A stretch of 64,000 nt of DNA from Cylindrobasidium torrendii FP15055 ss-10 (Eukaryota > Basidiomycota > Agaricomycetes > Agaricales > Physalacriaceae): assembly GCA_000934385.1 (NCBI GenBank), contig KN880539.1, positions 1 through 64,000 on the forward strand, in the 5' to 3' direction. The position numbers and the translations under genes are program-made. Shown piece after piece: positions 56,948 to 64,000 of the stretch. The notes below the pieces were generated by a model that was not told where the DNA came from, searched no databases, and saw only the letters and a program-made list of their open reading frames with translations. How positions within the stretch are numbered: the stretch's first letter is position 1; each line of letters opens with the position of its first letter.

Positions 56948-58039
56948 ATGTCACGCATCAATGATTGCAATACTGTATTTATGTAAATATGTATCGAAAA
57001 ATAACAGTTTGGAACGTTTTCAGCATTATAGACGGATGCCAGCACAGAGCCTGAGTTCAAAGTGATGCTCCAGGTGCATCTATACAAACCAGTTGGTACA
57101 ACCAGAATCGAGTGACCGCAACTTGAAGACAGCCTCTTGATTCTCTTGTGACCATCATAAGACTATTGCTTATCCCGGGATGCCCGCTATGTTATCATAC
57201 CCGTGTTGAAAAAACAGAGCTCGTGATGTTGCGAAGACATATGAAGTCTTTAAACGGCGAAGGGGCCACACACAGCTATGCTCAATGGGTGGCTACAACT
57301 TCCATTGGGCGTCCGTGGCAATCATCCTTACTCGTAGAGCCTAATAGGCGATTCTTGTATTCGACGAGCGTCCCTTTGTGCCCTCGACAGACGAAGGGAC
57401 GCCACCTTGGGACAGCCTAACAAGCGGGGACCAAGCCTACAGCTCAGTAACCCATGTCCCAGATTATACAGACATCCATACGCTCAATGGGAGAGAGTAA
57501 AGTAGAGTGAGAAGTGCTCGAAATATTGAGCACCGGCCTCCGCATTGCAGCGTGGCTACCATCAGTCCGCGGAACACGGGGTCAAGGCTAGAAAGAGACC
57601 CATTTGCATTCCAAAAATTGCAGACAAAGTCCCCACAGACGTACCCATGCAACCTCTACTGAGAGTAGGTCAACGTCCTGACGGGTGTCCTAAGAATTGT
57701 GGTGGTGCGCACTCAATCGTATCTCGCACGCTAGGCCAGCCAACGATTGTGAATCGAGATCAATCGCCGGGAGATCGGACCGAGCCCACAAATGGCACAA
57801 AGCGCCATCGTCAACCTAAAAGCGAATGGCCAGGTAAGGAAAAGAACACACTTTGTTCGAACGATCCGATATGCGGAGGTTCTAAAACTGTCTCTTCAGC
57901 GCTGAAGAGCGCCGAAGCTGCCGTATCTTGTGAAGAGTGGGTCTTGTCCAGCGCCCTATCCACACGAGGACATTTCATGCGCACTATAAGAAGGTAGCTA
58001 TGAGTACCTATCCCGCTTGTTGCTTTCCCGCTTCCCACC
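56948..58039. other. Intergenic 1.1 kb with 18 bp palindrome
   Basis: No gene is supported. A perfect 18 bp palindrome (ctcttcagcgctgaagag) lies at 57892-57909, 131 bp before the P450 start. A plus frame at 57545-57997 runs through it without family similarity. Confidence 0.45.
57892..57909. promoter_or_regulatory. Perfect 18 bp palindrome upstream of P450
   Basis: ctcttcagc followed at once by gctgaagag is an exact inverted repeat with no spacer. Its place in the presumed P450 promoter suggests a site for a dimeric regulator; binding is untested. Confidence 0.45.
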
Positions 58040-60086
58040 ATGTCTTTTTTCTACCTGGACGTCGTCCTCGGCTCGCTAGCTTTGTTCCTTCTCCAACACT
58101 TCATCTCTGCGAGGCGACGCACGAATCCGCTGCCCCCAGGACCCAAAGGTCTACCTCTCCTTGGAAATCTCAACGATGTGCCGTCTGAAAAACCATGGCT
58201 GACGTTCGCGAAATGGGGAGAGCTGTATGGTGAGTGGGAGGTCGTGCTTGTTGCCTCATGCTAACCTCCTATGAGGCGATATCTCATCCGTGACCATCCT
58301 CGGGCAAACTATTGTTGTCCTAAACTCCGTACGCGTAGCCGTCGACATGCTCGACAAGAAGGGTGCTATATACTCGGAACGACCTGTCTTCCCTATGTGC
58401 GGTGAGCTCGTTGGTTGGCAAAATGCGTAAGTTCATTGCCGTTCCTAGTAGCTGGGTGTGGCTGACTTCGCCAGACTCGTCTTTCTACAGTACGGAGACC
58501 GGTTCAAATCCTTCCGGAAGACATTCCACAACCTGATTGGCACAAATGCCGTAATGAAGAAGTATTGTCCTGCGGAAGAGTTAGAGACGAAGCGCTTCCT
58601 TCGACGGGTTCTTGCCACACCTGAACTCCTCGCTGAACATATTAGAAAGTACGTGCGGCATATTGTGAATGTCCTACTTCTGATCAGCTGGAAAAGGTCA
58701 ACGGGCGCCATCGTGCTTCGCATTTCACACGGCTATGAAATTGAAGAAGAGAACGACCCCCTCATCCGACTTGCAGACGAGGCGATGGAGCACTTCTCCG
58801 CCTGTAGCACAGCTGGTGCCTTCTTGGTCGATGTCATTCCAGCTCGTGAGCCATTCACCCCGACTGCAGGGCTCACGCTGACTTTTTAGTCAAATACATC
58901 CCGGAGTGGATGCCTGGCGCAGGCTTCAAACGAATGGCACGGGAGTACGCACATACGTTATCGCAGATGGTGGACCAGCCGTTCCAGTTCGTCAAGCAGC
59001 AAGTGGTGAGAAGCTGGTGGTGATAGTACCCTCGCACATGTCGCTCACGCATTCTTTGTAGGCCGCAGGAACCGCGTTGACATCCTTCACATCGTCTGCT
59101 TTAGAAGCCGGAAACCTCAGTCCCAAGGAAACTTTCGACTTGAAGTGGCAAGCTGCGTCGCTCTACAGTGGCGGCGCTGACACTGTATGTCTTGCTTGAT
59201 CTCCGTTAACACTCATCGAAACTCACTATATGGCACCGATAGACTGTGTCAGCAATACACGCGCTATTCCTCGCCCTATCGTTGCATCCCGAAATCGCAG
59301 AGAGAGCCCAAGCGGAGATTGAGGCGGTGGTTGGCCACGACCGTCTCCCAACATTTGCAGACCGTGAACACCTCCCATACATCAACGCTCTGCAAAAGGA
59401 GGTCCTGCGATGGAATTCTGTAGCTCCTACTGGTATGCACCGACCCCATCGCCCCCGTCCTCCTTGGAGTTCTTACTGTTACCATTAGGCGTACCACACA
59501 GAACTCGTCAGGACGACATACACGAGGGCTTCTTCATCCCAAAAGGGTCCCTCATAGTCCCTAACATATGGTCAGACTCTCACCTACAAACCAAACTCAA
59601 GCCAGGACTGAAAGCAATGGGTTAGGAAAATGACACACGACGCTGCGACCTACAAGAGCCCGATGCAGTTCAATCCCGACAGGTTCATTGGCTCACAAGC
59701 AGAACCCGACCCCCGGGATATTTGCTTTGGATTCGGAAGACGGTCAGCTGCATATTCGATTGGCGCCTTGGGATGTGAGCTGAATGTACGACGTAGGATT
59801 TGCCCTGGAATACTTCTGGCGGACGCATCTCTTTGGATTGCGTGCGCCGTCTCCATCGCCGTCCTGGATATCGCGCCAGGTGTCGATGAGGCTGGGAATA
59901 TTCTCAAAGCGGATGTCGATCCTGTAACGGGACATGAGCAAACGAGTGGGACGGTCAGGTAAGTTTGATTGAGAATTCGATGGTGAGGATGACGCTGACT
60001 AGTTCGGTAGCCACCCCAAGCCGTTCCCTTGCAAGATAACTGCGCGGTCCGAAAGAGCAGTCGAGCTCATTATGGAGGATGACTGA
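58040..60086 (+). CDS. Cytochrome P450 monooxygenase (class II, ER)
   Basis: This is a haem-thiolate monooxygenase of about 510 residues, anchored in the ER by MSFFYLDVVLGSLALFLLQH. Landmarks in order: PPGPKGLPLLGNL (proline hinge), C-helix region YGDRFKSFRK, I-helix SGGADTTVSAIHALFLALSL, K-helix KEVLRWNSVAPTG with ExxR, FIPKGSLIVPNIW, PMQFNPDRF and, across an intron near 59743-59797, the haem loop FGFGRR-ICPGILLA with the Cys ligand. At least nine introns of 45-65 nt splice in frame, ending EDD plus TGA at 60084-60086. All catalytic motifs are present, so it looks functional. Substrate cannot be predicted. It neighbours an FAD amine-oxidase-like gene but the block does not look like a complete biosynthetic cluster. 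Confidence 0.93.
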
Positions 60087-60191
60087 GCGTATACGACTGC
60101 AGCATTACGGTCGCGCTGCGGTCACGGAGGTGATTGGGATACCACGCCTGCATCAATCGTAAATTGGGTACAAAATATCACATACAAATAC

Positions 60192-62019
60192 CTAAAGGTT
60201 TAGGTTGATGCCTACAACAGAAAGAAGCCAGAGCAGGAAACCCAAATATAGTGTGATAAACTTGCCAATGACCTCCGCTATTCCACTCAGCTCGAGCGCA
60301 TCAAACACCAGCGCTGCACTGAAAACACTAGCTGACGGTCTCTTCTTGGGATTCTTCTTCTGCGCCTTCCCCTTCCCCGCGTGCGCTTCCTTCTCCCATA
60401 CACTTCCCGGCGCAAACTCTAGCTCGAACGGTAGCTTCACACCGCCGATCTTCAGTGCCGCAACCAACCCACTCGTCCACCCGTCCTCATGGAACCCAAA
60501 ATTCAGATACGCGCCAGCCCATAGCAGACCACGTTTATCCTGAATCCGCTTCATCTCATTCTGCGCGAACATCGCCTGCTGGTCAAGCACCGGATGTTCG
60601 TACCGCCAGCGTCCACGCACCGTGGCCCAGTCCGGCTCGAATGGCGGATTCAGTGTGACGAGCACGGGTCCGTATGTCGACTCTGGGATATGCTGCAGGG
60701 CGTTCATGCCGTACGTCCTATTGAAGATAGCAATAAGTACTAGCATGCACTCCCAGAATGAATCGTGCTTACAGAGACACCTGGTCGTTGTTGGCTTTGC
60801 GCTTACCGTTCCCGTCGTACACAGACTGAGTAAGATAGTTCCAGCAACACCACGCCATATGGCTCTTGGGCATCAACTACATTATCGTTAGCACGGATTA
60901 GAGTGAGAGGGAGGAAGCCCTTCACCTTTGGATCCGAATGAAGTACCGCCTCGTTCGCATTCCACTTGAACAGACCCAATATCTCTGCCTCCTCGTTTGA
61001 GATGTTTCCTCGCTTCAAGATGTCCCTAGCGGTGTTGGAATGACATGCAAAGATGACACGGTCGAAGCGCTCCTCTTCCCCATTCGCGGTTTCCAGTATA
61101 ACGCCGTTGTCGTCGGTGCGCACGGTGTTCACGGGGGTGGACAGGTGCAAACGCTTGGGCGATAGCTTGCGTAGGACGTGGCGGACATATGTATGACTTC
61201 CGTCCGCGAATGTGAGCCACTTGGGTTTTCCAGTGAGCTGCAGAAGATGGTGGTTATGCAGGAACTGGATGAGCGTTCGTGCAGGGAAGCCCAGAGAGCA
61301 TTTGTCGGGGGATGTGCTCCAAATTGCTGCGGTCATTGGCTGAGGAGCTGTTAGGCGGTCGAGGAACTCCGTTGGGGAAGCTACGTACGATGAGATAGTT
61401 GTCCTTGAAGGAATCTGAATAGCCATTCGCGTGAAGATATTCACCGATGGAATAGTCGCAGTCTTCCCACGCTTGACTATCCGCTGCCCAAGATGCAACA
61501 AGGCGCTGTCCGTTTGCATTGAACCGAAGAATATCGTAGAGCATTCTCCACATATTGACGTCTAGGAGGCGCTTTGGTTGGCAGAATAGGGTGATGGGGG
61601 TGTCGCCTGCCCATTCGAATTTGCCGCGGTCACGAGTAATGGCAAAGGTCATCTCGGTAGGGAGGATGCCAGCGCTGGTGTCAGAGTCAAGTCGAAGAAA
61701 GCGCAGAAAATTCGGATAGGTGCAAGGGTTGAAGACGATCTATGGTTAGGTTAAATATTGGATTTGACCAAGTCGTTTGCGTACAAATCCACTACAAATT
61801 GAAGTCAGCAGGGCTCCAAGCTCATGAGGCAATTACGCACCTATCAACATTGACAGTTTTCTTTTCGCCGTTTTGCACTACGCTGAATGGAACAGTATTT
61901 GCATGACCGCCTGGCCTGTCGTCCGCTTCGAATAAATGGACTTCATGGTCGCTGTGCTCGTTGAGTGCCCACGTCGCGGCGAGCCCGGATACGCCAGAGC
62001 CAACAACGGCAACGCGCAT
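60192..62019 (-). CDS. FAD-dependent amine-oxidase-like flavoprotein (COG2907 type)
   Basis: This is a predicted NAD/FAD-binding oxidoreductase of about 500 residues. ATG 62019 opens with the dinucleotide-binding fold [20 protein letters not shown] and [14 protein letters not shown]. Later exons read [114 protein letters not shown] and [20 protein letters not shown], then [17 protein letters not shown]. The C-terminus has a hydrophobic helix ([18 protein letters not shown]), suggesting membrane association. Stop is TAG at 60192-60194. Its tail-to-tail partner is the P450, about 105 bp away. The family often occurs near lipid-modifying enzymes in other organisms; no such gene is here. Confidence 0.85.
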
Positions 62020-62301
62020 GATGGTGGGAAGAAAGAAAGATGGAAGACATTCCGTCGTCGTCGTCGCTCGATGAGAGACGCGATCGAACAGCTTGACGTC
62101 ACGATACCAACTGCCCTGCGCCACAGACACAATGCGCTTCGGCACTGGTATCAGTCATCCATAGCCTTTTTGGGAGAACAATGGCGAACACCACGCTACC
62201 AGCAACAATGCCAGACCACTGTCATGAAGAAATTGGCCGTGACATGACATCATCTTCCCCGCATTTCGATCATTCAGTCCAACTTGGCTCTCACCGCCAT
62301 C
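62020..62301. promoter_or_regulatory. Divergent promoter (flavoprotein / GH92)
   Basis: This 282 bp lies between two start codons on opposite strands, so both genes must use promoter sequence in this interval. No obvious TATA box was identified. Confidence 0.45.
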
Positions 62302-64000
62302 ATGGCTCTTCCGTCGTTGATGCTGGCGGCGCTCGGCTCGTCGGCATACGCGTCAAATACCGACCTCGTCAACCCTCTCATTGGAAATACCGGCCCCGAG
62401 CCCAACTACGCAGGCGGCATGATCCCGTCGGTCGCGCCGCCATTTGGCATGACGCGCTGGGTCGCGCAGACGCATCAAAACTGGGTCTCCAAGACGCCGT
62501 ACAATTGGACGGACTCAGATTATATCCATGGATTCGTGGGGACGCACCAGCCTGCCATTTGGATGGGCGAAAGTGGACTGGTGGCTGTCGTCCCAGGCGC
62601 TTCTGACGCTGCGGTGAATGCGATATTCGAGGACCGTGGCTTGAGGAAGGCGCAAGAAAAGTTTGGTGCAAGCCTCTATGAGGTCGAGCTTCTACCAGAG
62701 AACGGGGGGAGTATCAATGTCGAAATGACTGCGAGTGCGTTCATTCACTGCCCAAATCTACGGCGACTTGCTGACCCTCATTCCAGCATCGCGAGTAGGC
62801 CACTTGAGGTTTACATTCGACGCCAAGTCGCAACCGTATATCCTCATACAGGCGTCGCGTCCTTCCCAACTCTTCCATTCCACGCCTTCATCGTCGCATT
62901 TCAACACAACCTACCCCGACGGTTATGTCCACATATACGCTCAGCAGCAGCAGATCTGTGGCTACAGTACCGAGATGCAGGACACAGTCATTGCGCCGGT
63001 TTCTACCACGGCTCTATGGCAGGAACACCTTCGCGAAGGCACTGGACATGGCGGCTTCAAGGGCTGGTTCTGCGCACGGTTCGACGCTCCATTTGCGGGC
63101 CATGGACTTACTCAAGGGAAAGAGCAACGCGAGGACGACATTGATGGCTTCGGGGCGGAGCTCAGCGCCTATGCGCGCTTCGCATTGGACCAGAAAACTG
63201 TCAACGTTCGTATTGCGACATCGTTCATCTCGATGGAGCAGGCTCTGTACAACTTGGAGCAAGAGGCGCCAGACGGGATATCCTTCGAGGACACCGAGGC
63301 GAAGACTCGTGCAGAATGGGAGGAAAAGCTCAACCGCGTCGAGCTAAAGGGCGGCAGCAAGGATAACCAAACAACGTTGGTGACTGCGGTGTTCCATGCC
63401 CTCCAGGTGGGCTTGTCCTCTGAGCATACTAGGACGGATAAGCTAACATGTCGAGCAGTACCCGTACGAAATCAGCGAGTACGGAAAGTACTATTCCGCC
63501 TTGGATGACCAAGTACATGAAGGCGTATCCTACTCGGGCTACTCCATCTGGGACACCTATCGTGCAGAATGGGGCTTCCTCCTCCTCATGGCTCCCGAAC
63601 GAATCCCAGGCATGATCCAAAGCATGTTGAACGACTACAAGGAAGGTGGCTGGCTACCAATGTGGAAAAACCTCATCGGTGGGTGCACGTCGATTGTCCA
63701 CTGCAGTTTGATGTCGCTAATGCAAACCAGAGACGAACATTATGATCGCGACACACGCCGACTCGCTCATTGCTGAAGCCGTACTGAAGGGTTTCGACTA
63801 CGGGTATGATCTAGATGTTGCATGGGATGCGGTATGGAAGGACGCTACGGTACCGCCAGTCAAAGACTGGGAGACACTGTACGAAGATCGTGAAGAAGGT
63901 GTGGACTACGAGGTTCGTGCGGGTCTGTCGACATCGTACGGGCTTCCAGAGAAGGGCTGGGTAAACGACGACGTGCATTCCGAGAGCGTAAGTCGCACGC
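62302..64000 (+). CDS. GH92 alpha-1,2-mannosidase, secreted (partial)
   Basis: This is an extracellular Ca2+-dependent mannosidase; only the first part is in the window. ATG 62302 gives a signal peptide (MALPSLMLAALGSSAYA) and the family start SNTDLVNPLIGNTGPEPNYA. Further on: GGMIPSVAPPFGMTRWVAQT, SDYIHGFVGTHQPAIWMGES, after an intron TSRVGHLRFTFDAKSQPYIL, then the GH92 catalytic (alpha/alpha) domain with YGKYYSALDDQVHEG, SIWDTYRAEWGFLLLMAPER and NIMIATHADSLIAEAVLKGF. Introns near 62732-62788, 63406-63460 and 63681-63730 are clear, and a donor (gtaagt) at the right edge (about 63990) shows the gene continues. Nothing is broken in the visible part. Confidence 0.9.

Noticed and set aside
48883..60086. 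A secondary-metabolite cluster (SDR, carrier, protease, P450)
   Set aside because: No core enzyme (PKS, NRPS, terpene cyclase) is present and a deuterolysin, a His-rich protein and large gaps intervene; neighbours look unrelated.

Overview
The window reads as nuclear DNA of a filamentous basidiomycete, most likely a mushroom-forming Agaricomycete. Genes are dense, on both strands, and broken by many 45-70 nt GT-AG introns. Several families are typical of that group: MYND/DUF4470 proteins, DUF6534 seven-helix membrane proteins, berberine-bridge oxidases, deuterolysin, a class II P450 and a KRE6-type glucan protein. All gene models were spliced by eye from reading-frame switches and splice sites, so exon edges are approximate unless stated. 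I saw no rRNA, CRISPR or complete transposon and recognised no tRNA.

Layout. 0.3-1.9 kb: sugar transporter (-) whose C-terminal part is not found in the window. 2.5-4.6 kb: CCDC137-like protein (-) and CstF-64-like RNA 3'-end factor (+) sharing a 138 bp divergent promoter. 4.8-7.3 kb: MYND/DUF4470 protein (-). 9.0-10.1 kb: C2H2 transcription factor (-), followed by a 4.9 kb stretch without a convincing gene. 15-17.2 kb: KRE6/SKN1 beta-glucan protein (+). 18.2-20.9 kb: FAD oxidase (+). 21.5-25.0 kb: a possible cyclin-like protein (-) and a small unknown gene (+).

25.4-34.0 kb is the most unusual part. Five paralogues (A-E) of a protein family of about 180 residues that I do not recognise share the same three-exon structure. 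Copies A/B and D/E are two divergent pairs with related intergenic promoters. The second pair is the first in inverted orientation. Copy C stands alone, and a TRK-type potassium transporter (-) lies between C and D. Copy D has lost its C-terminal end.

34.2-35.9 kb: ETT1/Nro1-like factor (-) with a strong hairpin in its leader. 38.0-39.4 kb: type II membrane O-fucosyltransferase-like protein (+). 39.9-40.7 kb: acidic unknown (-). 42.1-44.0 kb: Dal5/allantoate-type permease (-). 44.6-46.3 kb: DUF6534 membrane protein (-). 48.9-51.8 kb: extended SDR reductase (+) and a tricarboxylate-type mitochondrial carrier (+). 52.7-53.5 kb: His-rich unknown (+). 55.6-56.9 kb: secreted M35 deuterolysin (+). 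58.0-60.1 kb: cytochrome P450 (+). 60.2-62.0 kb: FAD amine-oxidase-like protein (-), divergent from a secreted GH92 alpha-mannosidase (+) that runs off the right edge.

Most neighbours look unrelated in function, as is usual for a fungal chromosome. The exception is the A-E block, which looks like a local, lineage-specific expansion.
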